DNA from: Hyperoodon ampullatus
Lineage: Eukaryota; Chordata; Mammalia; Artiodactyla; Ziphiidae
DNA length: 64,000 nt
Assembly (NCBI GenBank): GCA_949752795.1
Contig: CATKHW010000558.1
Span: 806,001-870,000, forward strand
Direction of reading: 5' to 3'
In this document: positions 28,101 through 42,889 of the stretch, in pieces
Position numbering within the stretch: the first letter of the stretch is position 1
Layout of the letters: every line of letters begins with the position of its first letter
Position numbers and translations under genes: made by a program
Notes under the pieces: model-generated
The model's database searches: none
Seen by the model: the letters and a program-made list of their open reading frames with translations, nothing else
Told to the model about the DNA's origin: nothing

Positions 28101-31100
28101 CATGGAATATTGTGAAGACAGGTGTCAGGGAGGATTGTGATGACATAGGTCATTGTCCATTGTGATGAAAATGGCATGGAGCATTGTGATACCAAGTGTC
28201 ATGGAGGATTGTGATGACAAAGGTAATGGAGCATTTTGATGACAAGGGCTTGGAACATTGCGATGACAAGGGTCATGGAGCATTGTGATGACAAGTGCAC
28301 GGAGCATTCTGATGAAAAGGTGTTTGGAGCACTGAGATTACAGGGGTTTTGAAGAAATGTGGTGACAAGGGCATGGAGCATTGTGATGAGAATGCAATGG
28401 AGAATTCTGATGACATGCGTCATGGAGCTTTGTGATGACAAGGACATGGAGCATTGTGATTACAGGGGTCTTGGAGCATTGTATTGAAAAGGGAATGGAT
28501 CATTGTGATGAAAAATGCATGGAGCCTTGTCATGACAGGGTTCAAGGAGCATACTGATGACGACTGTCAGGGAGCACTGTGATGATAAGTGTATTGAGCA
28601 TTGTGATGACAAAGATCATGGAGCACTGTGATGAGAAGACCATGGATAATTGTGATGACCAGCGTCATGGGGCATTGTGATGACAAGTGTTATGGAACAT
28701 TTTGATCAGAAGGGTTTGGTGCATTGTGATGACAGAGGTCATTGAGCATTTTGATTTCACTGTGTTGACAATAGCATGAAATATGGTGATGGGCATGGTG
28801 CATTGTGATGACAGTGTTCATGGAGCATTGAGATGAAAAGGGGCATGGAGCATTGTGATTACTGGGGTGTTGGAGCATTGTAATGACAAGGGCATGGAGC
28901 ATTGTGATGAGAATGCCATGGAGCATTCTGATGACATGCGTCATGGAGCTTTGTGATGACAAGGGCATGGAGAATTGTGATTACAGGAGTTATGGAATAT
29001 TATGAGGACAGGGGTGAGGGAGTATTGTGATGACTAGTGTTGCAACATTGTGATATCATTGGTGAGAAGGCATTTTGAGGAGAAGTGCATGGAGCATTGT
29101 GATGACAAGGTTTATGGAGCATTTTGATGACAAAGATGTGGAGCATTGTGATGACAAGTGCATGGTGCATTGTGATGACATGGGTTATGGAGCATTGTGC
29201 TGACACGCGCATCGAGCATTGTGATGACAAGGGTCATGAAGCATTGTGCTGACAAAGGCATGGAGCTTTGTGATGACAGGGGTCACAGAGCATTGTGATA
29301 AAACTTTGATGGAACATTGTGGTGACAAAGGTCACAGTAGTTTGTGTGACAAGCTCATAGACCATTGTGATGACAAAAGTAATGAAGCATTGTGATGACT
29401 GGAGTCACGGAGCATTGTGATAACAGGGGTCTTGGAGCATTGTGATGAAAAGGGAATGGATCATTGTGATGAAAAAGGCATGGAGCCTTGTCATGACAGT
29501 GTTCAAGGAGCATACTGATGACAAGTGTCAGCGAGCATTGTGATGCTAAGTGTAATGAGCATTGTGGTGACAAAGGTCATGGAGCATTGTGATGAGAAGA
29601 CCTTGCATAATTGTGATGACGAGCGTCATGGGGCATGTGATGAAAAGTGTTATGGAACATTGTGATCAGATGGGTTTGGAGCATTGTGATGAAAGAGGAC
29701 ATGGAGCATTTTGATTTCATTGTGATGACAATAGCATGAATCATTATGATGATGGGCATGGTGCATTGTGATGACAGTGTTCATGGAGAATTGAGATGAA
29801 AAGTGGCATGGAGAATTGTGGTTACAGAGGTCTTGGAGCATTGTGAGGACGAGGGTCATGGAGCTTTGTGATGACAAGGCCGTGGAACATTGTGATGGCA
29901 GTGGTCATGGAGCATTGTTATGACAGGTGTAATGGGGCTTTGTGATGACAAGGGCATGGAGCAATGTGATGAGAGATTTCATTGAGCATTGTGATGACAA
30001 TGGCATGGAGCATTGTGATACCAAGGGTCATGGAGCTTTGTGATGAAAAATGTCATGGGGCATTTTGATGACAAGGGCGTGGTGCATTGTGATGAGAAGG
30101 GCAGGGAGCATTGTGATGACGGGGTCATGGAGCAATTTGATGAAAAGATTCATGGAATATTTTGATGACAGGGGTTATGGAACATTGTGATGTCAGGGGT
30201 CATGAAGCATTTTCATGAAATATGTCATGGAGCATTTTGTGACAGGTGTTATGGAACATTGTGATGTCAGGGGTCATCGAGCATTGTGATGATAAGTACA
30301 TGTAGCACTGTGATGAAAGTGGTCATGGAACATTGTGATGACAGGGGTGAGCGAGTATTGTGATGACTAGCGATGGAACATTGTGATATATGTAGTGAGA
30401 GAGCATTTTGATGAGAAGTGCATGGAGCATTGTGATGACAAGTTTTATGGAGCATAGCGATGAAAAGGATGTGGAGCATTGTGATGAAAAGAGAATGGCA
30501 CATTGTGATGACATGTGTCATGGAGCATTGTGCTGACAAGCGCATGGAGCATTGTGATGACAAGTGTCATGGAGCATTGTGCTGACAAAGGCATGGAGCT
30601 TTGCGATGAAAAGTGTCACAGAGAATTGTGATAAAAATTTGATGGAACATTGTGGTGACAAAGGTCACAGAAGTTTGTGTGACAAGCTCATGGACCATTG
30701 TGATGACAAAAGTCATGAAGCATTGTGATGACTGGAGTCACGGAGCATTGTGATGATAGGGGTCAAGGAGCATTGTGATGACAAGGGCATGGATCATTGT
30801 GATGACAGGGTCATGGAATATTGTGATGACAAGGTCATGGAGTATTGTGAAGACAGGTGTCAGGGAGCATTGTGATGACATATGTCATTGTCCATTGTGA
30901 TGACAATGGCATGGAGCATTGTGATACCAAGTGTCATGGAGGATTGTGATGACAAAGGTAATGGAGCATTTTGATGACAAGGGCTTGGAACGTTGCGATG
31001 ACAAGAGTCATGGAGCATTGTGATGACAAGGGCATGGAGCATTCTGATGAAAAGTTGCATGGAGCATTGGGATTACAGGGGTTTTGAAGCAATGTGATGA

Positions 31101-34100
31101 CAAGGGCATGGAGCATTGTGATGAGAAGGCAATGGAGCATTCTGATGACATGCGTCATGGAGATTTGTGATGACAAAGACATGGAGCATTGTGATTACAG
31201 GGGTCTTGGAGCAATGTGATGAAAAGGGAATTGATAATTGTGATGAAAAATGCATGGAGACTTGTCATGACAGGTTTCAAGGTGCATACTAATGACAACT
31301 GTCAGGGAGCATAGTGATGATAAGTGTATTGATCATTGTGATGACAAAGCTCATGGAGCATTGTGATGAGAAGACCATGGATAATTGTGATGACCTGCGT
31401 CATGGGGCATTGTGATGACAAGTGTTATGGAACATTGTAATCAGAGTGGTTTGGTGCATTGTGATGACAGAGGTCATTGAGCATTTTGATTTCATTGTGA
31501 TGACAATAGCATGAAATATTATGGTGATGGGCACGGTGCATTGTGATGACAGGGTTCATGGAGCAATGAGATGAAAATGGGCATGGAACATTGTGATTAC
31601 AAGGGTGTTGGAGCATTGTGATGACAAGGGCATGGAGCATTGTGATGAGGAGGCCATGGAGCATTCTGATGACATGCGTCATGGAGCTTTGTGATGACAA
31701 GGGCATGGAGAATTGTGATTACAGGGGTCATGGAATATTGTGATGACAGGGGTGAGGAGTATTGTGATGACTAGTGATGGAACCTTGTGATATAAGTGGT
31801 GAGAAGGCATTTTGAGGAGAAGTGCATGGAGCATTGTATCACAAGGTTTATGGAGCATTTTGATGACAAGGATGTGGATCATTGTGATGAAAAGTGCATG
31901 GTGCATTCTGATGACATGGGTTATGGTGCATTGGGCTGACACGCGCATCGAGCATTGTGCTGACAAGGGTCATGGAGCATTGTGCTGACAAAGGCATGGA
32001 GCTTTGTGATGACAAGGGTCAAAGAGCATTGTGATACAAATTTCATGGAGCATTGTGGTGACAAAGGTCACAGAGCTTTGTGTGACGAGGTCATGGACCA
32101 TTGTGATGACAAATGTCATGAAGCATTGTGATGACTGGAGTCACGGAGCATTGTGATAACAGGGGTCTTGGAGCATTGTGATGAAAAGGGAATGGATCAT
32201 TGTGATGAAAAAGGCATGGAGCCTTGTCATGACAGTGTTCAAAGAGCATACTGATGACAAGTGTCAGCGAGCTTTCTGATGCCAAGTGTATTGAGCATTG
32301 TGGTGACAGAAGTCATGGAGCATTGTTATGAGAAGACCTTGCATAATTGTGATGACGAGCGTCATGGGGCATGTGATGAAAAGTGTTATGGAACATTGTG
32401 GTCAGAAGGGTTTGGAGCATTGCGATGACAGAGGACATGGAGCATTTTGATTTCATTGTGATGACAGTAGCATGAATCATTATGATGATGGGCATGGTGC
32501 ATTGTGATGACAGTGTTCTTGGAGCATTGAGATGAAAAGTGGCATGGAGAATTGTGATTACAGAGGTCTTGGAGCATTGTGATGACAAGGGTCATGGAGC
32601 CTTGTGATGACAAAGCCGTGGAAAATTGTGATGGCAGGGGTCATGGAGCATTGTTATGACAGGTGTAATGGAGCATTGTGATGACAAGGGCATGGAGCAT
32701 TGTGATGACATGGGTCAAGGAGCTTTGTGATAACAAATGTCATGGGGCATTTTGATGACAAGGGCATGGTGCATTGTGATGAGAAGGGCAGGGAACATTT
32801 TGATGACAGGTTCATGGAGCAATTTGAATAAAACGGTCATGGAATATTTTGATGACATGGGTTATGGAACATTGTGATGTCAGGGGTCATGAAGCATTGT
32901 GATGAAATGGGTCATGGAGCATTTTGTGAAAGGGGTTATGGAACATTGTGATGATAAGTGCATGTAGCACTGTGATGACAGTGGTCATGGAACATTGTGA
33001 TGACAGGGGTGAGCGAGTATTGTGATGACTAGTGATGGAAAATTGTGATATATGTGGTGAGAGAGCATTTTGATGAAAAGTGCAAGGAGCATTGTGATGA
33101 CAGATTTTATGGAGCATAGGGATGAAAAGGATGTGGAGCATTGTGATGAAAAGAGCATGGCATATTGTGATGACATGTGTCATGGAGCATTGTGCTGACA
33201 ACCGCATGGAGCATTTTGATGACAAGTGTCAGGGAGCATTGTGCTGACAAAGGCATGGAGCATTGTGATGTCAAGGGACACAGAGCATTTTGATGAAAAT
33301 TTCATGGAGCATTGTGGTGACAAAGATCACAGAGCCTTGTGTGACGAGGGCATGGACCATTGTGAGGACAAAGGTCATGAAGCATTGTGATGACTGGAGT
33401 CACGGAGCATTGTGATGACAGGGTTCATGGAGCGTTGTGATGACAAGGGCAGGGAGCATTGTGATGACAGGGGCATGGAGCATCGGTCTCAAAAATTTCA
33501 TGGATTATTGTGATGACAGTGGGCATTGCACATTGTTATCACAAGGGCATGGAGCACTGTGAAGAAAAGTTCATGGAGTATTGTGAAGACAGTTGTCAGG
33601 GAGCTTTGTGATGACATATGTCATTGTCCATTGTGATGTCAATGGCATGGAGCATTGTGATACCAAGTGTCATGGAGGATTGTGATGACAAAGGTAATGG
33701 AGCATTTTGATGACAAGGGCTTGGAACATTGCGATGACAAGGGTCATGGAGCATTGTGATGACAAGGGCATGGAGCATTCTGATGAAAAGGTGCATGGAT
33801 CATTGAGATTACAGGGGTTTTGATGCAATGTGATGACAAGGGCATGGAGCATTGTGATGAGAAGGCAATGGAGCATTCTGATGACATGGGACATGGAGCT
33901 TTGTGATGACAAGGACATGGAGAATTGTGATTACAGGGGTCTTGGAGCATTGTGATGAAAAGGGAATGGATCATTGTGATGAAAAATGCATGGAGCCTTG
34001 TCATGACAGGCTTCAAGGAGCATACTGATGACAACTGTCAGGGAGCATTGTGATGATAAGTGTATTGAGCATTGTGATGACAAAGATCATGGAGCATTGT

Positions 34101-36070
34101 GATGAGAAGACCATGGATAACTGTGATGACCAGAGTCATGGGGCATTGTGATGACAAGTGTTATGGAACATTGTGGTCAGAAGGGTTTGGTGCATTGTGA
34201 TGACAGAGGTCATTGAGGATTTTGATTTCATTGTGATGACAATAGCATGAAATATTATGGTGATGGGCACGGTGATTTGTGATGACAGGGTTCATGGAGC
34301 ATTGAGATGAAAAAGGGCATGGAGCATTGTGATTACAGGGGTGTTGGAACATTGTGATGACAAGGGCATTGAGCATTGTGATGAGAAGGCCATGGAGCAT
34401 TCTGATGACCTGCGTCATGGAGCTTTGTGATGACAAGGGCATGGAGAATTGTGATTACAGGGGTCATGGAATATTGTGATGACAGGGGTGAGGGAGTATT
34501 GTGATGACTAGTGATGGAACATTGTGATATCAGTGGTGAGAAGGCATTTTGAGGAGAAGTGCATGGAGCATTGTGATGACAAGGTTTATGGAGCATTTTG
34601 ATGACAAGGATGTGGAGCATTGTGATGACAAGTGCATGGTGCATTGTGATGACATAGGTTATGGAACATTGTGCTGACACGCGCATCGAGCATTGTGATG
34701 ACAAGGGTCATGGAGCATTGTGCTGACAAATGCAAGGAGCTTTGTGATGCCAAGGGTCAGAGAGCATTGTGATAAAAATTTCATGGAGCATTGTGGTGAC
34801 AAAGGTCACAGAGCTTTGTGTGACGAGGTCATGGACCATTGTGATGACAAATGTCATGAAACATTGTGATGACTGGAGTCACGGAGCATTGTGATAACAG
34901 GGGTCTTGGAGCATTGTCATGAAAAGGGAATGGATCATTGTGATGAAAATGGCATGGAGCCTTCTCATGACAGTGTTCAAGGAGCATACTGATGACAAGT
35001 GACAGCGAGCATTGTGATGCCAAGTGTATTGAGCATTGTGGGGACAAAGGTCATGGAGCATTGTGATGAGAAGACCTTGCATATTTGTGATGACGAGCGT
35101 CATGGGGAATGTGATGACAAGTGTTATGGAACACTGTGATCAGAAGGGTTTGGAGCATTGTGATGACAGAGCACATGGAACATTTTGATTTCATTGTGAT
35201 GACAATAGCATGAATCATTATGATGATGGGCATGGTGCATTGTGATGACAGTGTTCATGGAGCATTAGGATGAAAAGTAGCATGGAGAATTGTGATTACA
35301 AAGGTCTTGGAGCATTGTTATGACAAGGGTCATGGAGCCTTGTGATGACAAGTACGTGGAACATTGTGATGGCAGGGATCATGGAGCATTGTTATGACAG
35401 GTGTAATGGAGCATTGTGATGACAAGAGCATCGAGCAATGTGATGAGAGATTTCATTGAACATTGTGATGACAATGGCATGGAGCATTGTGATGCCAAGG
35501 GTCATGGAGATTTGTGATGACAAATGTCATGGGGCATTTTGATGACAAGGGCGTGGTGCATTGTGATGAGAAGGGCAGGGAGCTTTGTGATGACAGGTTC
35601 ATGGAGCAATTTGAATAAAAGTGTCATGGAATATTTTGATGAGAGGGGTTATGGAACATTGTGATGTCAGGGGTCATGAAGCATTGTGAAGAAATGGGTC
35701 ATGGAGCATTTTGTGACAGGGGTTATGGAACATTGTGATGATAAGTGCATGTAGCACTGTGATGACAGTTGTCATGGAACATTGTGATGACAGGGGTGAG
35801 CGAGTATTGTGATGACTAGTGATGGAACATTGTGATATATGTGGTGAGAGAGCATTTTGATGAGAAGTGCATGGAGCATTGTGATGACAAGTTTTATGGA
35901 GCATAGCGATGAAAAGGATGTGGAGCATTGTGAGGAAAAGAGCATGGCACATTGTGATGACGTGTCATGGAGCATTGTGCTGACAAGCGCATGGAGCATT
36001 TTGATGACAAGTGTCATGAAGCATTGTGCTGACAAAGGCATGGAGCATTGTGATGACAAGGGACACAGAG
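28100..36070. repeat. Type 2 higher-order repeat, 2,735-2,736-bp period
   Basis: Three successive copies start near 28,105, 30,845 and 33,585, each at a GAAGACAGGTGTCAGGG-type marker followed by TATGTCATTGTCCATTGTGA or a close variant. Fixed landmarks recur at 28,199 / 30,934 / 33,670 and at 28,690 / 31,425 / 34,161, offsets of 2,735 and 2,736 bp. The third copy is cut short near 36,070. Copies are far more alike than adjacent monomers within a copy, the defining feature of a higher-order repeat. Small losses of individual monomers distinguish the copies; for example, the markers at 30,267 and 32,887 are only 2,620 bp apart. Confidence 0.88.
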
Positions 36071-38390
36071 CATTGTGATGACAAGGGCATGGAGCTTTCT
36101 TTTGAAATGGTGCATGGAGCATTGAGGTTACAGGTGTTTTGAAGCAATGTGATTACAAGGGCATGGAGCACTGTGATGAGAAAGCAATGGAGCATTCTGA
36201 TGACATGCGTCATGGAGCTTTGTGATGACAAGGACATGGAGCATTGTGATTACAGGGGTTTTGGAGCATTGTGATGAAAAGGGAATGGATCATTGTGATG
36301 AAAAATGCATGGAGCCTTGTCATGACAGGCTTCAAGGAGCATACTGATGACAACTGTCAGGGAGCATTGTGATGATAAGTGTATTGAGCATTGTGATGAC
36401 AAAGATCATGGAGCATTGTGATGAGAAGACCATGGATAATTGTGAAGACCAGAGTCATGGGGCATTGTGATGACAAGTGTTATGGAACATTGTGGTCAGA
36501 AGGGTTTGGTGCATTGTGATGACAGAGGTCATTGAGGATTTTGATTTCATTGTGATGACAATAGCATGAAATATTATGGTGATGGGCACGGTGCATTGTG
36601 ATGACAGGGTTCATGGAGCATTGAGATGAAAAGGGGCATGGAGCATTGTGATTACAGGGGTGTTGGAGCATTGTGATGACAAGGGCATGGAGCATTGTGA
36701 TGAGAAGGCCATGGAGCATTTTGATGACCTGCGACATGGAACATTGTGATGACAAGGGCATGGAGAATTGTGATTACAGGGGTCATGGAATATTGTGATG
36801 ACAGGGGTGAGGGAGTATTGTGATGACTAGTGATGGAACATTGTGATATCAGTGGTGAGAAGGCATTTTGAGGAGAAGTGCATGGAGCATTGTGATGACA
36901 AGGTTTATGGAGCATTTTGATGACAAGGATGTGGAGCATTGTGATGACAAGTGCATGGTGCATTGTGATGACATGGGTTATGGAACATTGTGCTGACACG
37001 CGCATCGAGCATTGTGATGACAAGGGTCATGGAGCATTGTGCTGACAAAGGCAAGGAGCTTTGTGATGCCAAGGGTCAGAGAGCATTGTGATAAAAATTT
37101 CATGGAGCATTGTGGTGACAAAGGTCACAGAGCTTTGTGTGACGAGGTCATGGACCATTGTGATGACAAATGTCATGAAACATTGTGATGACTGGAGTCA
37201 CGGAGCATTGTGATAACAGGGGTCTTGGAGCATTGTCATGAAAAGGGAATGGATCATTGTGATGAAAATGGCATGGAGCCTTCTCATGACAGTGTTCAAG
37301 GAGCATACTGATGACAAGTGTCAGCGAGCATTGTGATGCCAAGTGTATTGAGCATTGTGGTGACAAAGGTCATGGAGCATTGTGATGAGAAGACCTTGCA
37401 TATTTGTGATGACGAGCGTCATGGGGAATGTGATGACAAGTGTTATGGAACACTGTGATCAGAAGGGTTTGGAGCATTGTGATGACAGAGGACATGGAAT
37501 ATTTTGATTTCATTGTGATGACAATAGCATGAATCATTATGATGATGCGCATGGTGCATTGTGATGACAGTGTTCATGGAGCATTAGGATGAAAAGTAGC
37601 ATGGAGAATTGTGATTACAAAGGTCTTGGAGCATTGTTATGACAAGGGTCATGGAGCCTTGTGATGACAAGTCCGTGGAACATTGTGATGGCAGGGATCA
37701 TGGAGCATTGTTATGACAGGTGTAATGGAGCATTGTGATGACAAGAGCATCGAGCAATGTGATGAGAGATTTCATTGAACATTGTGATGACAATGGCATT
37801 GAGCATTGTGATGCCAAGGGTCATGGAGATTTGTGATGACAAATGTCATGGGGCATTTTGATGACAAGGGCGTGGTGCTTTGTGATTAGCAGGGCAGGGA
37901 GCTTTGTGATGACAGGTTCATGGAGCAATTTGAATAAAAGTGTCATGGAATATTTTGATGAGAGGGGTTATGGAACATTGTGATGTCAGGGGTCATGAAG
38001 CATTGTGAAGAAATGGGTCATGGAGCATTTTGTGACAGGGGTTATGGAACATTGTGATGATAAGTGCATGTAGCACTGTGATGACAGTGGTCATGGAACA
38101 TTGTGATGACAGGGGTGAGCGAGTATTGTGATGACTAGTGATGGAACATTGTGATATATGTGGTGAGAGAGCATTTTGATGAGAAGTGCATGGAGCATTG
38201 TGATGACAAGTTTTATGGAGCATAGCGATGAAAAGGATGTGGAGCATTGTGAGGAAAAGAGCATGGCACATTGTGATGACGTGTCATGGAGCATTGTGCT
38301 GACAAGTGCATGGAGCATTTTGATGACAAGTGTCATGAAGCATTGTGCTGACAAAGGCATGGAGCATTGTGATGACAAGGGACACAGAAC
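33750..38390. repeat. 2,319-bp tandem duplication
   Basis: Blocks beginning near 33,750 and 36,070 match at a constant 2,319-bp offset: landmarks at 34,161 / 36,480, 34,829 / 37,148, 35,500 / 37,819 and 35,674 / 37,993. The 2,319-bp period is a shortened version of the 2,736-bp repeat; the missing part includes the GAAGACAGGTGTCAGGG landmark. The junction near 36,070-36,090 joins a GGACACAGAG monomer directly to the CTTTCTTTTGAAATGG variant, which looks like an unequal-crossover scar. Confidence 0.88.
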
Positions 38391-41300
38391 ATTGTGATGA
38401 AAATTTCATGGAGCATTGTAGTGACAAAGATCACAGAGCCTTGTGTGACGAGGGCATGGACCATTGTGATGAGAAAGGTCATGAATCATTGTGATGACTG
38501 GACTCACGGAGCACTGTGATGACAGGGGTCATGGAGCATTGTGAAGACAGTGGCATGGAGCAATGTGATGACAGGGGCATGGAACATTGGTCTGACAAGT
38601 TTCATGGATTATTGTGATGACAGTGGGCATGGAGCATTGAGATGACAAGGGCATGGAGCATTGTGGTGACAATGGTCACAGAGTCTTGTGTGACGACTAC
38701 ATTGACCATTGTGAGGACAAATGTCATGAAGTATTGTGATGACTGGAGTCATAGAGCATTGTGATGACAGGGGTCATGGAGCATTGTGATGACAAGGGCA
38801 TGGAGCATTCTGATGACAGGGGCATGGAACATTGGTCTGACATGTTTCATGGATTATTGTGATGACAGTGGGCATGGCACATTGTGATGACAAGGGCATG
38901 GAACATTGTGATGACAAGGTCATGGAGTATTGTGAAGACAGGTGTCAGGGAGCAATGTGATGACATATGTCATTTTCCATTGTGATGACAATGGCATGGA
39001 GCATTGTGATACCAAGTGTCATGGAGGATTGTGATGACAAAGGTAATGGAGCATTTTGATGACAAGGGCTTGGAACATTGCGATGACAAGGGTCATGGAG
39101 CATTGTGATGACAAGGGCATGGAGCATTCTGATGAAAAGGTGCATGGAGCATTGAGATTACAGGGGTTTTGAAGCAATGTGATTACAAGGGCATGGAGCA
39201 TTGTGATGAGAATGCAATGGAGCATTCTGATGACATGTGTCATGGAGCTTTGTGATGACAAGGGCATGGAGCATTGTGATTACAGGGGTCTTGGAGCATT
39301 GTGATGAGAAGGCAATGGAGCATTCTGATGACATGCGTCAATGAGCTTTGTGATGACAAGGGCATGGAGAATTGTGATTACAGGGGTCATGGAATATTGT
39401 GATGGCGGGGTGAGGGAGTATTGTGATTACTAGTGATGGAACATTGTGATATCTGTGGTGAGAAGGCAATTTGAGAAGAAGTGCATGCAGCATTGAGATG
39501 ACAAAGTTTATGGAGCATTTTGATGACAAGGATGTGGAGCATTGTGATGACAAGTGTATGGTGCATTGTGATGACATGGGTTATGGAGCATTGTGCTGAC
39601 ACACGCATCGAGCATTGTGATGACAAGGGTCATGGAGCATTGTGCTCACAAAGGCATGGAGCTTTGTGATGACAAGGGTCACAGAGCATTGTCATAAAAA
39701 TTTCATGGAGCATTGTGGTTACAAAGGTCACAGACCTTTGTGTGACGAGGTCATGGACCATTGTGATGACAAATGTCATGAATCATTCTGATGACTGGAG
39801 TCACGGAGCACTGTGATGACAGGGGTCATGGAGCATTGTGATGACAAGGGCATGGAGCAATGTGATGACAGGGGCATGGAACATTGGTCTGACAAATTTC
39901 ATGGATTATTGTGATGACAGGGGGCATGGAGCATTGAGATGAAAAGGGCATGTAGCATTTTGGTGACAAAGGTCACAGAGCCTTGTGTCACGAGGGCATG
40001 GACCATTGTGAGGACAAATTCATGAAGCATTGTGATGACTGAAGTCACGGAGCATTGTGATGACAGGGTTCATGGAGCATTGTGATGACAAGGACATGGA
40101 GCATTGTGATGAAAAAGGCATGGAGCTTTGTGATGACAAGGGTCACAGAGCATTTTGATAAAAATTTCATGGAGCATTGTGGTGACAAAGTTCACAGAGC
40201 TTTGTGTGACGAGGTCATGGACCATTGTGATGACAAATGTCATGAAGCACTGTGATGACTGGAGTCACGGAGCATTGTGATATCAGGGGTCTTGGAGCAT
40301 TGTGATGAAAAGGGAATGGATCATTGTGATGAAAAAGGCATGGAGCCTTGTCATGACAGTGTTCAAGGAGAATACTGATGACAAGTGTCAGTGAGCATTG
40401 TGATGCCAAGTGTATTGAGCATTGTGGTGACAAAGGTCATGGAGCATTATGATGAGAAGACCTTGCATAATTGTGATGACGAGCGTCATGGGGCATGTGA
40501 TGACAAGTGTTATGGAACATTGTGATCAGAAGGGTTTGGAGCATTGTGATGACAGAGGTTATGGCGCATTTTGATTTCATTGTGATGACAATAGCATGAA
40601 TCATTATGATGATGGGCATGGTGCATTGTGATGACAGTGTTCATGGAGCTTTGAGACGAAAAGTGGCATGGAGATTTGTGATTACAGAGGTCTTGGATCA
40701 TTGTGATGACAAGGATCATGGAGCCTTGTGATGACAAGGCCGTGGAACATTGTGATGGCAGGGGTCATGGAGCATTGTTATGACAGGTTTAATGGAGCAT
40801 TGTGATGACAAGGGCATGGAGCAATGTGATGAGAGATTTCATTGAGCATTGTGATGACAATGGAATGCAGCATTGTGAGGCCAAGGGTCATGGAGCTTTG
40901 TGATGACAAATGTCATGGGGCATTTTGATGACAAGGGCGTGGTGCATTGTGATGAGAAGGGCGGGGAGCATTGTGATGACAGGGTCATGGAGCAATTTGA
41001 ATAAAAGGGTCATGGAATATTTTGATGACAGGTGTTATGGAACATTGTGATGTCAGGGGTCATGAAGCGTTGTGATGAAATGGGTCATGAAGCATTGTGA
41101 TGAAATGGGTCATGGAGCATTTTGTGTCAGGGGTTATGGAACATTGTGATGTCAGGGGTCATGGAGCATTGTGATGATAAGGGCATGTAGCACTGTGATG
41201 ACAGTGGTCATGGAACATTGTGATGACAGGTGTGAGCTAGTATTGTGATGACTAGTGATGGAACATAGTGATATATGTGGTGAGAGAGCATTTTGATGAG

Positions 41301-42889
41301 AAGTGCATGGAGCATTGTGATGACAAGTTTTATGGAGCATAGCGATGAAAAGGATGTGGAGCATTGTGATGAAAAGACCATTGCACATTGTGATGACATG
41401 TGTCATGGAGCATTGTGCTGACAAGCGCATGGAGCATTTTGATGACAAGTGTCATGGAGCATTGTGCTGACAAAGGCATGGAGCATTGTGATGACAAGGG
41501 ACACAGAGAATTGTGATGAAAATTTCATGGAGCATTGTGGCGACTAAGATCACAGAGCCTTGTGTGACGAGGGCATGGACCATTGTGATGAGAAAGGTCA
41601 TGAATCACTGTGATGACTGGAGTCACGGAGCATTGTGATGACAGGGGTCATGGAGCATTGAGATGACAAGTGCATGGAGCATTGTGGTGACAAAGGTCAC
41701 AGAGCCTTGTGTGACGAGGTCATGGACCAGTGTGAAGACAAAGGTCATGAAGCATTGTGATGACTGGAGTCATGGAGCATTGTGATGACAGGGGTCATGG
41801 AGCATTGTGATGACAAGAGCATGGAGCATTGTGATGACAGGGGCATGAAACATTGGTCTGACATGTTTCATGGATTATTGTGATGACAGTGGGCGTGGCT
41901 CATTGTGATGACAGGGCCATGGAATATTATGATGACAAGGTCATGGAGTATTGTGAAGACAGTTGTCAGGGAGAATTGTGATCACATATGTCACTGTCCA
42001 TTGTGATGACAATTGCATGGAGCATTGTGATACCAAGTGTCATGGAGGATTGTGATGACAAAGGTAATGGAGCATTTTGATGACAAGGGCTTGGAACATT
42101 GCAATGACAAGTCTTATGGAGCATTGTGATGACAAGGTCATGGAGCATTCTGATGAAAAGGTGCATGGAGCATTGAGATTACAGGGGTTTTGAAGCAATA
42201 TGATGACAAGGGCATGGAGCATTGTGATGAGAAGGCAATGGAACATTCTGATGACATGCCTCATGGAGCTTTGTGATGACAAGGACATGGAGCATTGTGA
42301 TTACAGGGGTCTTGGAGCATTGTGATGAAAAGGGAATGGATCATTGTGATGAAAAATACATGGAGACTTGTCATGACAGGATTCAAGGAGCATACTGATG
42401 ACAACTGTCAGGGAGCATTGTGATGATAAGTGTATTGAGCATTGTGATGACAAAGATCATGGAGCATTGTATGAGAAGACCATTGATAATTGTGATGACC
42501 AGCGTCATGGAGCATTGTGATGACAAGTGTTATGGAACATTTTGATCAGAAGGGTTTGGTGCATTGTGATGACAGAGGTCATTGAGCATTTTGATTTCAT
42601 TGTGATGACAATAGCATGAAATATTATGGTGATGGGCACGGTGCATTGTGATGACAGGGTTCATGGAGCATTGAGATGAAAAGGGGCATGGAGCCTTGTG
42701 ATTACAGGGGTGTTTGAGCATTGTGATGACAGGGTCATGTAGCAATTTGAATAAATGGGTTATGGAATATTTTGATGACAGTGGTTATGGAACATTGTGA
42801 TGTCAGGGGTCATGAAGCATTGTGATGAAATGGGTCATGGAGCATTTTGTGACAGGGGTTATGGAACATTGTGATGTCAGGGTCATGGA

